From Cannabis sativa (lineage: Eukaryota; Streptophyta; Magnoliopsida; Rosales; Cannabaceae): a stretch of DNA of 64,000 bases. This document shows, piece after piece, positions 44,701 through 56,800 of the stretch; the stretch's first letter is position 1, and each line of letters opens with the position of its first letter. The stretch spans positions 124,001 through 188,000 of the forward strand of contig NC_083602.1 in NCBI RefSeq assembly GCF_029168945.1, read 5' to 3'. The notes beneath the pieces were generated by a model. The model saw nothing but the letters and a program-made list of their open reading frames with translations. It was not told the DNA's origin and made no database searches. The position numbers and the translations under genes are program-made.

Positions 44701-46236
44701 AAATGGCACAATGCCATGAGTAATGAGATCTGTGCTCTGAAAAAGGCAAAAACATGGAAGCTAGTTCCCTATGAGCCTCACATGAATGTCATTGGTTGCA
44801 AGTGGATTCATAGGGTGAAGTTGAATAAAGATGGGTCCTTGAACAGATATAAGTCAAGATTAGTTGCCAAGGGTTATTTGCAAGAGGCTGGGATAGACTT
44901 TGAGGAGACATTCAGTCCTGTGGTTAAACCCACAACTGTTCGAACTGTGCTATCCTTGGCTGTTACACACAACTGGAATGTATCTCAATTTGATGTTAGT
45001 AATGCTTTTTTGAATGGTCCATTAAATGAAACAGTATACATGTGCCAACCTCCAGGATTTGAGGACTCTACTCACCCTACTCATGTGTGTAAGTTGGAAA
45101 AAGCTTTATATGGTCTTAAGCAGGCCCCACGTGCTTGGAATGATAAATTGAGACAAACTCTTGTCTCTTGGGGTTTTCAAGGTTCTAGAGCAGATAGTTC
45201 TTTGTTTGTCTATGGGACAGGAGCTAATATTGTGATCTTATTGGTATATGTCGATGACATATTAATTACAGGTCCCAACACAACTCTCATCTCCAAACTT
45301 ATCTCAGATTTGAATAAATCCTTCTCCTTGAAAGATCTTGGTCCTATACATTATTTTTTAGGAGTTGAGGTTTATAGAGATCACTCTGGTATGTACCTGT
45401 CTCAAACGAAGTATATCACTGACTTGCTGGTGAAATTGCACATGGAGGGAGCCAAAGCAAGTCCTAATCCTACTAGCACAAGTGTTAAATTGTCCTTAGC
45501 AGAGGGGGAACCATTTGAAGACACCAAACTTTACAGAAGCACCCTAGGTGCCCTGCAATATCTGTCTCTTACCCGTCCTGATGTGGCCTTCATAGTCAAT
45601 AAGCTTAGCCAATTTCTTCATGCTCCTACATCAACCCATTGGGAGGCATGTAAGAAACTGCTAAGGTATTTGAAAGGTACTATAAAAGATGGTCTTTGGC
45701 TCAAACCATCATCTGCTATGACTCTCCAAGTGTATTCGGATGCTGATTGGGCGAGTTGCTTGGATGATCGTCGATCTACTGGAGGATACTTAGTGTTCCT
45801 AGGGGACAATCTAGTGAGTTGGTCGGCTAAGAAACAACAAGTAGTAGCCAGGTCTAGTACAGAGAGTGAGTTTAGAGCATTGGCTAATGCTGCAGCAGAA
45901 CTTAAGTGGGTTCGATCACTGTTGTATGAGCTTCAAGTGTCCATAGATCAGCTTCCAGTCATCTGGGTGGACAATCAAAGTGCCACTGCCTTAGCAGCCA
46001 ACCCTGTATTTCACGCACGATCCAAGCACATCGAGATCGACCTTCATTTTGTCAGAGACCAAATACTTGACAAACAAATTTCAGTTCGATATGTCCCTTC
46101 TTTGGATCAAGCTGCTGATGTTCTGACCAAGGCTTTATCAACAGAGAGATTTCTATACTTAAAATCCAAACTAAAAATGGTGTCCACACCATTTAGTTTG
46201 AGGGGGGATGTTAGTATAGTTGAGTCAGCTTGTTGA
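41752..46236 (+). CDS. Copia gag-pol polyprotein
   Basis: One uninterrupted frame of 1,494 aa. Order: Gag (about residues 35-240), a CCHC zinc knuckle ([14 protein letters not shown]), aspartic protease ([11 protein letters not shown]), the pre-integrase HHCC region (WHHKLGHP...[10 protein letters not shown]), integrase with D-D-E residues in [15 protein letters not shown] and [13 protein letters not shown], reverse transcriptase ([44 protein letters not shown]) and RNase H ([16 protein letters not shown]). The integrase-before-RT order defines Copia. The frame runs 28 bp into the right LTR. All expected catalytic motifs are present and no stop or frameshift is seen. Gag/Pol ratio control would need another mechanism, as there is no frameshift site. 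Confidence 0.95.
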   Translation: MESTSSDPAPATRTSASAMPNQLHSNWNPFSHSLTSVLTVKLDRTNFLSWKSQVIPTVIGHDLDEILLAGTPPLQNLLTGEPNPEYNQWKRKDQLLLSWLRSSMSEGVLASVACFSSSHAVWRALEQKFSSQSKARLLQLKNQFSTIRKGGQTISDYVDKVQAIADSLAVAGSPILDQDLILQLLNGLGPEYDPVVSGITARSDSLTFEEVQALLLSHESRLEHHSSLTDHSMKLQANIAFTGSRTNAYRPPQFSKTGARSNFRSHNPPNRPLCQLCLRYGHTAPVCHYRFDKNWVTPKPGSSTNPPNQPPPKAFLTEHEFDYDPQAFAASFVPDFGDDSGWFVDTGATNHVTNDIGHLDSATVYPGSEGLAVGDGKKLLISNIGLASLPASNSQSLTLQSVLHVPAITKNLVSVSQLTNDNFVFLEFHKSCCFVKDKQTGKVLLKGTLKDGLYVLEECSQNSTKERQQCGVSSGHYPTAMSCTSSLQFPNVNNNIMCNSTQINKANDFPSHSYPPTVLQTNTTTDINVWHHKLGHPSPTILQKILTNINHKANTQSLSFCHACQLGKSHKQPFSSTYSKATQPLELIHTDLWGPSHIKSKDGYLYYIHFIDDYSRYTWIYPLVQKSQSLDIFVKFQAMVEKQFNLPIKKVQADWGGEYRPFSRFLSDQGIHFQHPCPKTSEQNGRAERKHRHITEMGLTILAQSGLEFSYWWHAFHTAVFLINRLPTPVLNYSNPMETLLGQKPDYTFIKPFGCACYPHLRPYNRYKMEFRTQQCVFLGYSSSHKGYLCENPEGRLFIARHVVFNEKLFPASIKHQPVQVTSDHAFPFAQFSVSNNKPCTSTPYNTPHHASNIDPACHVPAAFPTTQPTTATVVPPTSNTATDLALVPVNTRNNNTPLPNTEPSFIQQNISPQPPDITIPPTEAQSVNPPVALPAPTRTHPMRTRLQNGISKPKSYIATKHPLPESLLPSEPKSLKAALADSKWHNAMSNEICALKKAKTWKLVPYEPHMNVIGCKWIHRVKLNKDGSLNRYKSRLVAKGYLQEAGIDFEETFSPVVKPTTVRTVLSLAVTHNWNVSQFDVSNAFLNGPLNETVYMCQPPGFEDSTHPTHVCKLEKALYGLKQAPRAWNDKLRQTLVSWGFQGSRADSSLFVYGTGANIVILLVYVDDILITGPNTTLISKLISDLNKSFSLKDLGPIHYFLGVEVYRDHSGMYLSQTKYITDLLVKLHMEGAKASPNPTSTSVKLSLAEGEPFEDTKLYRSTLGALQYLSLTRPDVAFIVNKLSQFLHAPTSTHWEACKKLLRYLKGTIKDGLWLKPSSAMTLQVYSDADWASCLDDRRSTGGYLVFLGDNLVSWSAKKQQVVARSSTESEFRALANAAAELKWVRSLLYELQVSIDQLPVIWVDNQSATALAANPVFHARSKHIEIDLHFVRDQILDKQISVRYVPSLDQAADVLTKALSTERFLYLKSKLKMVSTPFSLRGDVSIVESAC

Positions 46237-46438
46237 GTTAGTTATCTGTTATAACTAACTTTGTAACTGTTTTCTAAAGTCTGTTACGTTTTAGTTTTCT
46301 CTCTTCCTCTTGTATATAAACACATTAAGAATTGTCAAGAAAAACAAGTTCTGGTTTTAACCTTTCATACACTCTGTTTCTTTTTTCTCTGGTTCCTTGT
46401 TACTCTGTTTCTCAAGTTTCATATTCTGAAACTCTACA
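46209..46438 (+). repeat. Copia 3' LTR
   Basis: 230 bp, same sequence as the 5' LTR over its whole length, and followed by the CATGG duplication. Confidence 0.95.
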
Positions 46439-46925
46439 CATGGTTTCAAAACTTGATAAGAGCTATACTATACAATACATGATTAAGTTAAGAATGTGAG
46501 ATATCAGATAAAAGCTTACTGGAGTTTCCCTATGATGTGAGGTGTTAACTTAACAGTGAATTCGTTGTACTACTATCAAATCAAATCAAACCAAATCAAA
46601 TCAAATGTATGAAAGACTAAAACTTGTATTGATTTGGTTGCTCATTCATTCATTCATTGTTAGATCTGAGATGAAATCTTATACAAAGGAGAATTAGCTA
46701 AAGTTAAAGTTAGGAGTTGTATATGTATTATGTATATATACAATACATGAAAAGGTAAAGTTAGGATTAAATGATTATAGAATGGAAATGGACACAGAAA
46801 AAAGAGAAACCTTTTACGTTGGAATTGGGAGGTGAGTGGGGAGAGTTGCTTGCCGACAGCCAAAGAAGAAGACGAGACGATCTCTGATCTGATCTCTCTG
46901 TTATTATTACAGTTGAAGACGTAGA

Positions 46926-47445
46926 CAACGTACCAATTTGGGTTGGGCTTCTTTATTTGGGCCTCATTCGGCCCAATTACAGTTCTTAATCAATAATAAC
47001 ATTTTTATTTTATTTTTGGTTAAATATACAGTATATGGGATTTTATGAGGTTTGTTTGCTTATTTATTTTATTTATTGTAAGAGGTTGTAATTAGCATTT
47101 TTCAAATAATTTAGTTCCATTTATTATGGTAGGACTGATGAATTATAAGAAAAGCAACATGCATTATTCTAAAACATATATTTATTGTATAAAAAGAAGA
47201 CTATAAATTGGGTTTATGGAATGGATTGGTACATAATTTATTTATTTTTTAGAGTGACGTCTTATGGTATACGTCATTTTGTTCTAAATATATAGAAGTT
47301 TCATCATGTTTAATTATTAATAATAAATGCAATAATGAATACTTAATTAGTAAATTAGAGCTCATATAGGTACATAGAAAAACTGATATATAGTATTTTT
47401 TTTTTTAATTTAATTAGAAATACAAATAATTCCTATTAACAGAAG
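46926..47445. other. Spacer upstream of MTHFR
   Basis: It starts with GGGTTGGGCTTC...TTGGGCC...CGGCCCAATTAC (46940-46980), TGGGCC-type promoter words probably belonging to MTHFR. The rest is AT-rich, with no gene seen. Confidence 0.45.
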
Positions 47446-48101
47446 CTAAAGCTCACCAATATTAATAATTATCCACCTCAATAAACTGGGTAGAGTGTTA
47501 GTGAGCATGTGAGAAAGGTTTTTAGCTATAAATACTTTCTCAAGTTTTAGCTTCTCATCTGATATGAAATGGAGCCTAATATAAATGTGAAATGTGATTG
47601 GTCCTTTTGTGAAATACTTGATTCTTTTATGGGCTTTTGTAGTAGAGGGAGCCACTGTTAATTGCATCTTAGCCTTCCACAACTAATTTGAGTAGTCATT
47701 CTCCTGATATCCAAATCTTCAACATAGTTTGAATCCACATACCCCACAATTTCTGGTTCCTTGGTGTTTGAGTTGTAAGTTGGATGTGTCATTAAGATAC
47801 ACCAGCATCCACTTTAACTGTTTTTCAATGTTCTAGGCCAGGATCACTCATGTACCTACTAATCATACTCATACCATGGCATAAAATTGGCCTAAGGTAG
47901 ATCATAATGACATTATACTTCCTACAATATTGGTGTAATCAATTCCTTGTCTTTGTTGAGCAATTGGTGTCACAACTTATTTCAAACTCTTTATTCAACA
48001 TCTATTTTATCTTGCTTACCACTTACTTGCAATAAACATGTCGTTTACTTACTATCTTCCTTTAAGGAAAGCCTTTGGCCACCAATCTGGACTTGAGTTG
48101 A
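47446..48101 (-). pseudogene. Copia pol fragments
   Basis: Minus-strand readings recall Copia. [10 protein letters not shown] at 48101-48070 is the start of reverse transcriptase. WKAKMQLTVAPSTTKAHKRI and IRLHFISDEKLKLEKVF near 47682-47480 are RNase H. Everything between is shortened and broken. It is a different family from the intact element at 41.5 kb, judged by the divergent text. Confidence 0.6.
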
Positions 48102-48642
48102 GTTGAGTCTCGCCCTTTGCTACCCTCGATATGCCTTCTTTGAATTTTTAGATACACGCTTTGTTCTTCCTGAGAACTGATTTCATCTTTCACTACACTC
48201 TCCCATTCTAGCTTCTCAACACTCTTCCTCTTTCGATTAAATTGGTTCTGATTTTGATTATTGTTGCCGTTCGAATTCATTTGCAATTCTAATTCTTATT
48301 AGGAAACAACATCCCACTTAAATTGATATGTCTTGCCTTTTCCCCTTATGAACAACTAAATTATATAAGTAATTCTTATTTTGGTCACTATTATTTTTGT
48401 TTATAATTTTTCTAACAAAAAATGGAATATCTCTTGACAATAAACATGGAATCTCCATTCTCAACTTCACTAATCATATATATTATCATCATCATATATT
48501 GATATTTAAGTTACATTTACACTAATTACTATATAAGCTATATTTTTCAGTTAAAAAAACAAAAGGAAAAAAAAAAAACAAAAAAGCTTGGAAAAGAGCC
48601 TATCTTTTCTTCAAGTAAGAAAAGAGAAAAGAGAGGATTCAA
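48102..48642. other. Spacer and 3'-UTR of the AGC kinase gene
   Basis: AT-rich sequence with no recognisable gene. A low-complexity Asn/Gln ORF near 48200 is probably more Copia debris. Confidence 0.4.
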
Positions 48643-51545
48643 CTAAAACACCTCAAACTCAGTATTCTCAGATGTACCACCTTCTTCAAACTCCTTACAT
48701 TTTGTGCCCTCATCATGTTTCTGTGTTGTTGTTGTAGTAGTAACACTACTACCACTTCCAACAACATCAAAAAACTTTGGCAGTTCGGGCGGAATCGCAC
48801 ACCGTATCAACGCCCAATTCAGGCCTTCGAAGAATCGGTGCTGCTTGATCTCTGCAGCCCCCTTCACCGATCCTAAACGGTTCTCGGGATCTTTTATCAA
48901 CAGGCATTTAATCAGATCCCTTGCGTGGAATGTAACCATAGGACTACTTGGAAACTTGAGACTCTTGGACACGACATTCGCCAATGTATCCTCGTTTCCT
49001 GAACCCTTGAACGGGGTCCTACCGTACAAAAGCTCAAACAGAAAGATTCCAAACGTCCACCAATCAACGGAACTACCATGACCCTCGCCTTTAATGATCT
49101 CCGGAGCCAGGTATTCATGAGTCCCGACAAAGGAATTTGACCGGGCGCTAGTTGGTTCCACAACGAGCTGTGGCAGCGGGCTCACTTGGGCAGCAAGCTC
49201 GGATTTCATCTTGCGGGATTTTGCTGCAGCTGATAAGAGCCTAGGAGTGAAGCAGGAGACCTGCCAGGATGGCTGGAGGCAGAAAGGGTCAATGCAGCTG
49301 GATTCGGTGCAAGGACTTGAAGTCTTTTTCGCATGCTCCACTGCTGGAGATGTCGTTTTAAGGAGCATTGGATTGACAACACATCTAAGTGACAAATCAA
49401 AATCTGAAAGCATGATGTGCCCATCTTCTCGGACCAGAATGTTTTCAGGTTTTAAGTCTCGGTAAACAACTCCGAGCATGTGTAAATACTCCAGGGCAAG
49501 AAGAACCTCAGCAACATAAAACCTGCGAAAAAAGACAAGCGAAAGTTAAGCTCACAACAAGAACCAAATAGTGATTCAAAACTCTACTTAAATGCATTCT
49601 AATCACCACATGTATATAAAATCAAGGGGGCTCAAACTTGTTACTCTTCTTAGCTATTTGTTATACATGCATAATGCATTTATCTAAAAAGACCCAATGA
49701 TTTGTCAACAAGCCTTTATTTTGATGCACACATAGAAAGCATCATAGCTTCTTCAATCTTATGTTTCCAAAAAGTCAAGAGTTAACTTAGATATTTAACT
49801 AAGAAGATATATATATATATACACACACATCTACATAGGCACAGAAAACAAGAATTTGATCTTAGAAAAAAAAGATACCTAGCAGCTTGTTCAGAGAAGC
49901 TCCGGGTGGTTTGCTTTTGCCGCAATACATGAAGATCCCCACCAGGACAATACTCCATAACCAAGCATGAGAGCTTGTCTGAAACAAAATGGGCATACAG
50001 CGTCGGGAGAAAAGGATGATCCAGCATCTGTAGTATCTCTCTTTCCGTTTGGGCCCTTAACATCTTTTTCCTAGTAGCCAAAAACTCATTGTCCATCACT
50101 TTCAAAGCAAACAGGCAATTAGTCCCGATTAACTCAGCAAGATAAACAGTCCCAATGTCCCCACAACCAAGCCTCCTGAGCAGCTTAAAGTGCCTCAAAC
50201 CCAAGTTCCCATATTGTTTCTGAATTTGATGTATGGCTTCCCATCTTACATCTTTTGACATGTGAGGTCTCTTGCCACTGCGGCTTGATCCACTTACACT
50301 GCTTTCCTCACTAGTGCTTGTGCAGCTGCTATAGTCGCCAATGCTACTCTTTGAGCTTTGGGAAAACTCCCCTTTTTCTCTTGATATCGATCTCTCATCG
50401 CCCTTTCTCACAAGAAATCTAGTTCTGTTACTTGAACTCACATCCCCGACGCTTGAACTTACTTCAATGCTGCTAGCATTTACACTGCTGGACAATGGAG
50501 AAGCTTTCCCATTTTCTTCCTTTTCATGCTTTGGAGTACAGACCTGTGTTTGGTTCTCCAAATTACTAGCGTTAGAATTTAAATCAGTGTCCATGTTCCT
50601 TTCGTGTGAACCAGAACTACAAGAAACACTCAAATCCTGCTTTACTTTATTCTTGCCAGAGTTCTTGCTCCTGAAGATAAACCGAGGACTACTCGTAAAT
50701 GATTTGCTTATTTTACTACAGGTGCTGGAGCTAGACAGAGCAGCAGCAGAGTGCAGCTTATCTTTCTGGCTCTTTTGTAAACTCGAAGAATTATTTGAAA
50801 CCTCAACGGAGGCAGAAGAAACTTCCTCCACGTGTGCAGATTCCTTAATAGTGTGAAGGACTGACAAAGAATCATCAGATTCGTGTTTTCTAGCCTCTGC
50901 ATTTCTCTCGCTCTTAACTTCAGTTGGCAAAGGAACAATCTCGGTCTGTTGTGGTAATTCGGTCATCCCTGCATCTGGCACCATAGACACAGCCAAAGAA
51001 GTAGAAGCTTCAGCAGATGGATTTGATAGCTCTTGCCCAGGAGATGGTATGGTCTCAGGCATCTTCTCAGAAAATTTCGTCGTGTCTGGAACCAAGGATA
51101 TTTCAACGAAATTCCCTTTGCCTTCATTTATTGAAACTCCAGATCCATTAGCTTCAACCACCACTGCCCTGTATAACCTTTTAATGTTTCCAGCTTCCGA
51201 GACACCTGATGAACCAGCAGGCTTTGATAATCGCTTCGTGGCAGCCATCTCTGATGCTTGAGAGATGCATAATCCTCGCAAAGCTTGCTTCAAACTTACA
51301 GGTTCTGAAATTCCAATTCCTGATGCTGGTGACATACCAGCTCTCATTGGTCTTTTCATAGCACTTTTTCTTAAAAGGTCCTTACCCGAATTTCTAGCTG
51401 AACTTCTAATGTCAATGGCCTGAAAGAGACGATTGATATCATCCTCAATCGAATATTTTTTCCCAAATCTCTCATCCATTTTAAATTCAGCATCTCCTTC
51501 TTCAGTTGATTCAACAATTTCACTAGTACTAGGTAATGTACTCAT
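48643..51545 (-). CDS. AGC VIII serine/threonine protein kinase (KIPK/D6PK-like)
   Basis: Two coding exons, 51545-49879 and 49522-48643, joined in phase, give 848 aa. A long Ser-rich N-terminal region (about 1-450) precedes the kinase: glycine loop [13 protein letters not shown], lysine in FALK (about 482), catalytic YRDLKPENI, and DFD in place of DFG, the mark of plant AGC VIII kinases. A 90-residue insertion follows before [14 protein letters not shown], and the protein ends EFEVF, a C-terminal hydrophobic PIF-like motif recognised by PDK1 in this family. Such kinases act at the plasma membrane or cytoskeleton, for example in polar auxin transport or with KCBP. The exact subfamily is uncertain. 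The ATG at 51545 is preceded only by a TTG in the same frame. Confidence 0.88.
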
Positions 51546-52407
51546 TTCGACTAGTCTAGATTCACCAAAACACCTCAAAATCTAGACACCCAACTGAAAA
51601 ATGTTGTCCTAACCGATTTCTAAACAAATGTTGGGGAGATACATAGATAACTACCAAAACAAGAATCCAAACTACATAACCTCTCACTTTAGCTTCAATC
51701 ATGCCAACACAAAGATTCAAATCGCCACTCAAGATCCCTTCACTAATTTCAAAATGAAGCATCCAAATCCTGTTCCAATTGCAGCCCTGCATACCAGTTA
51801 AAAGACAAGTCAAGAAAAAACTAAACATAAGTTTTAGAAGTGAGGCAGACATGTATGGTATACCATCCAAAATATTACAAATTGCATAAATCCAAAACCA
51901 CTTGATTTGAAACTAAAAATGGAGACACCTGTTGAGAAGACAGCTGATATGATCTCATTACCTTATCATCATTCAAACATACTTTGACAAAAGAGAAAAA
52001 AAAACAATAACACAAAGAAAAAAGGGTAACTCAACTGACTGGTAGCTCAATTATTCTTGTATTCATTTGCTAAAAGATTTGATCCATCCAATAAACAATC
52101 AACACATCCAATACACTGAAAGACAACATTACAAAATAACTCATTTCCCAAAAATCTATTTTCACATTAAAGATTACAACTTCTCAACAAAAACATAGCT
52201 TAAAGATGATAAAAAAAAACTCTCTTAAATTTAAATTGTTTTCTCCAATAACTCTGGCAAGAAAGTTGACTAAAGGTGTACATAAAAACATGATGAAATG
52301 ATGAACTGGGCAAACTAAAAGGAACCCAGAAAAGAAAATAACACCATAAAAATAAAAATTAATGATGATAAATAAAATTGGGGCAAAACTATGAAAAAGC
52401 TCTTACC
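51546..52407 (-). other. Leader intron/5'-UTR of the AGC kinase gene
   Basis: No separate gene is credible. Possible splice signals (AACTG|GTATGCAG near 51795) suggest more than one leader exon. Confidence 0.35.
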
Positions 52408-52720
52408 AGAAGCGATGCAGGAAAAGAAATTCCCTTTCACCAAAAGAGAAGGCAAAGGAAGAAAATTTAGATTAGGGTTTTTGAAAAGGGAAACAGAGGA
52501 AGAGGAGAGAGAGAGAGAGAGAGAGTTGTAGTGTGTATGTATTTAATAAAGCCCCACTTTTTTGTGTGTTGGGGAGAAGAGGACACGAGAAGAGCAGTGA
52601 AGAAAGAAAGAGGAGTTGGGTTTTGGGGGTAGTGAATGAAGAGAGAGAAAGAAGAGAGAGAAATCACGAGAAGTAACAGAGAGAAACAGAACAGAGCTCT
52701 ACTCTCTTCTCTACCTCTCT
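52408..52720 (-). promoter_or_regulatory. 5'-UTR exon of the AGC kinase gene
   Basis: A CT-rich leader with a (GA)n run (52506-52525 on the plus strand) ends GCATCGCTTCTG|GTAAGAG, a good donor at 52407. It suggests a leader intron between here and the coding start. Acceptor not fixed. Confidence 0.45.
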
Positions 52721-53060
52721 GCTACTGTTTTTTCTTTTTTATTTTATTTTATTTTTTAAAATATTATTATTATTTATTTATTGAAAGTACAAAAATCAAA
52801 AATGAGGGGAAATGAATAGAAAATATAAGTAAAATATATTCTTGCATTGTACTTTATCCTTTTGTTTTTAAAATTACATTCTACTTTGATTTCATTCACA
52901 TTTGGAATAGTTTTTTTTAATAATTATTATTTATTATAATGAAAGAATTTTTTAGGAAAATTATTTTATATATTATTTTTATTTTATTTTTAAATTACAG
53001 TTTGAATTATTTCGATAGTTTCTATGTGAGTTATTATATAAATTTTGATTGTACTTTAAG

Positions 53061-53591
53061 TAGGACTGTACAAAAAATTCGTAAACCGCCCAAACCGAAT
53101 AACTCACTCAAACCGAACCGAAAAAACAGATAAAAATTACGAACCGAAATAATCCGAAAAAATTACAAACCGCCAAATCTGTTAATTGGGTGGGTTGAAA
53201 ATAAGTCCAACCCGCCCAATTAAACCGACCAACCCGATTTTGCACCTTTAATTTTTTTTTTTAACTTTTTAGTTTTTATTATATATAACATAAATGACTA
53301 AATATATAATAATATAAAATTATATACTTAATTATTAGTTTTAAAGTCATATATATGGTGTTGTATTTTGGTGGAATGTGATATTTTTAATTTATCTTTT
53401 TAATTTTTATTGATTTTGACTTTAAAACTAAAAAAAAAAAAAAGTTTCGACCCGCCCAAACTGTTAGTCGATTTATACATTTTTTTTTTTTAAATTGGGC
53501 GGGTTGTACTTAAATTTTAGCAACCTGAACTTTAGATTGGGTTAGAAAATATATAGGATAAACCGTCCAAACCCACCAATGTACAACCCTA
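53061..53591. mobile_element. hAT-like non-autonomous element (531 bp)
   Basis: The ends TAGGACTGTACA and, inverted, TAGGGTTGTACA are similar. A perfect 8-bp duplication ACTTTAAG flanks it (53053-53060, 53592-53599). The interior repeats AACCGCCCAAACC-type words and has no ORF. Confidence 0.82.
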
Positions 53592-53846
53592 ACTTTAAGT
53601 TGCTCTGTTGGTTACTATATAAATTTTTATGTAAATTATCGTAAAAATACAAAAAAAAAAAAAAAACTCTTTTATAGTATAAATTAAAAAAAAAAAACAC
53701 CTTTTTTTAATCAAAATTTTAACTTAATAAATATTGTGAGTTGAATATTATGTGATATTCATTAATAAATATATTAATAATAATTAATTTCATTCTTAAA
53801 TAATATTTGATTTTTTTTTTTTTTTTGAAAAGAAGAAGAAACTTCA

Positions 53847-56800
53847 TTAACATAAGTCATCCAAAATCAAGGATGAAATTTCAGATGGCAAAGTAGCCAC
53901 ACTGAATGTACAATCAGCTGTATGAACAGAATTACGAGCCAAAGCATGCGCAACCTTGTTCGCGGATCGCTTAACAAAAACAATTGAAACAGACAATAAA
54001 TCTACTAAGAGTGCCTTACAATCATGAATCACAAACCCATATGGAGAAATCATTGGTTTGTTAGAATTAATATCATTGACAACATTGAGGCAATCGGTTT
54101 CCACAATCACATCTCTCCATCCCTTGCTCTTAATCCAACTCAAGGCCTCCTTTATTCCCACTGCCTCAGCCATAATCGGTGCAACTACACCAGAAAAACT
54201 GGTTTGCCGAGCCTCCAGTAGTGCACCAGCACTTGTTCGAGCCACCATGCCTGCCCCAAATCTTTCCTCTTGTTGAAAAATGGCCCCATCAACATTAACC
54301 TTAAGCTTTTGAAACGAAGGAGGAGTCCAATGCTCATTGTTATCTACCCTGCTATGACTTGTAGGGGTAGTTTGAAAACGATTTTGAGCATTTATCCAGT
54401 TAGCTAAGGTGAGTTTCGCTGATGTTACAATTTCTTCCACCAAAGGTGACTTTGCATTCCAGACTTTATCATTTCTGAACTTCCATAGAGACCAACACAG
54501 CATGGATACTTCAATTTTTGTTGCAGCATCCCATTTAGCAAGACCCGATTGGAACCAAGCTGCAAAAGTCACATCAGTTGAGTCCATACTTCTAATTCCC
54601 ATATTACTCCAGCAAGCCTTTGCAACAGAGCAGTGCACAAACAAGTGAAGAGAAGTTTCTGCAGTCGTATTACACCATGGGCATCGAGTATCAAGGTGTA
54701 CATGCCTTTGCCGACGCTGTGAACGAGTAGGCAAACACCTCGAGCATGTTCTCCAAAGAAAATTCTTGACTTTAGGGGGTAACTTAAGATGCCATAAAGC
54801 CCTCCAAAAACCCGAGTTGTTGTCTTGAGACCAATTCCCTTTCAATTCTTGAAGACAATGGTATCCACTCTTTACGGTATACATACCAGATTTTTCTTTA
54901 CACCAGTACCAGCCATCGTTATTTGTTGCAGAATTTAGAGGGATACTTAGCACTAATTTTTTATCCCTTTCATTCAACACATCCTCCAAAACTTCTTTAT
55001 CCCACTCCCTCACACCTATTTTCATCAGAGAACTTACCTTAGCATTATTCAACACAGGATGAATTGATGAAATGAATGGATCATCATCATGAATAAGCCA
55101 CGGCTCCTTTAGGACAGCAACCGAATCACCTGACCCTATAAGCCTTCTCATACCCACCTTGATGAGATCTCTTGATGCTAAAACACTTCTCCATATGTAG
55201 CTTGGATTGGCTCCCACTTCAGCAGATAAGAACGAGCCCTCTGGAAAATATCTAGCTTTGAATATTCGAGTAACAAGGCTCTCGGGATTAGTCATGAGTC
55301 TCCATCCTTGTTTGCCCAACAAGGCAATATTAAAATCCCGAAGATCTCGGAATCCCATACCGCCTACTCCCTTATGCTTGCTCAGATTTTTCCAACTAAG
55401 CCAATGAATACCATTCTTTTGGGATGATTTCGAATGCCACCAGAAATTACACATACTTCTCTCAATATCCTTACAAGTATCCTGAGGCAATTGGAACACA
55501 TTCATAGCATACGAAGGAAGTGCGTGAACCACAGCCTTAATTAACACTTCTTTGCCTGCTCTAGATAACAACTTCCCATCCCAACTTTGAATCTTCTTTC
55601 TCACTTTGTCTTTCAGGTAGCCAAACACTACAGACTTATTCCTAGACAAAGTACTTGGCAGCCCCAAATACTTACTATCCTCCCCTGCTTCTATAATGCC
55701 CAAAGTCCGACATATACGATCTCTGTCTTGACTTATGGTGTTTGTGCTGAAGAAAGCTGAAGATTTTGCAAAATTAACCTTCTGACCTGAAGCCATTTCA
55801 AAGACCCGAAGCAATTGCTGAACTCTTTGGACATCATTATCATTCGCCTTGCAATACAGATAGCTATCGTCCGCGAAGAGCATGTGCGACACCACCGGGG
55901 CTTTGTTTGCAACCTTGCACCCATGAATCCACTTTCTTTCTTCATATTTCCTTATCAAAGTCGAAAATCCTTCGGCGCATATCAAGAATAAATAAGGCAA
56001 TATAGGATCCCCCTGCCGAAGTCCTCGAGACGGAACAATAGGCCCAATTTCATGCCCCCCACTAACCACTGTATACTCTACCGAGGATAAACAACTGGCA
56101 ATCATTCGAACCCATTTCTCGTCAAAGCCCATCTTTGTCAACATAGCGCCTATATAAGACCATTCGACCCGATCATAGGCCTTGCTCATGTCCAATTTAA
56201 GCGCCATGAAACCATCCTTTCCACGTTGCTTTCTTTTCAAATAATGAAGAATTTCAAAAGAGACCATGATGTTGTCAGTTATCAGTCTTCCTGGGATGAA
56301 TGCGCTTTGGTTCACGGAGATAATGTCATTGAGAAGCCCTTTCATTCGATTAGCAAGCACTTTTGTAATGATTTTAGCTAGCACATTACATAGAGAGATC
56401 GGTCTAAGCTCCGTCATCTTGTCTGGGCACTTCTTTTTGGGGATTAAGACCACGTTTGTCTTGTTCAACCCAGGTGGCATTGCTTCCTTTCTGAAGAACT
56501 CCCTCACCGTATGTACTACATCCCCTCCAACTATATTCCAAAATTTTTGATAAAATGTCGGATTCATCCCATCGGGTCCCGGGGATTTGTCAGGATGCAT
56601 TTGGAACACAGCCACTTTAACTTCCTCATCCATAATTGGTTGTAACAACACTCTATTATGATTCTCTTTGACAACATGTGGTACACAAGACAAAATTTCT
56701 CTCCAATCAACAACTGATGCCTGAAACAACCCTTGGAAATAATCAAAAATGACACTATTCAAACCACTTTCCCAATCCACAAAGACTCCATTCTCATTTT

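Larger units (their letters stand above)
41491..46438 (+). mobile_element. Complete Ty1/Copia retrotransposon, 4,948 bp
   Basis: LTRs at 41491-41720 and 46209-46438 are each 230 bp and identical by eye. They start TGTTAG and end CTACA. A 5-bp duplication CATGG flanks the element (41486-41490, 46439-46443). The primer-binding site TGGTATCAGA (41721-) is that of initiator-Met tRNA. A polypurine tract TTGAGGGGGG precedes the right LTR. The single gag-pol frame is open, so the element looks young and possibly competent. Confidence 0.95.
41229..46925 (-). promoter_or_regulatory. Inferred MTHFR 5'-UTR intron, first exon and promoter
   Basis: At 46925-46811 a pyrimidine-rich leader-like stretch ends ACGTAAAAG|GTTTCTC, a fitting donor. 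An acceptor TTGCTATAG ends at 41230, 27 bp before the MTHFR ATG. The two would join to make the leader, as no other coding start lies between them. Without the Copia element the intron would be about 630 bp. This is inferred from splice signals only. Confidence 0.55.
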
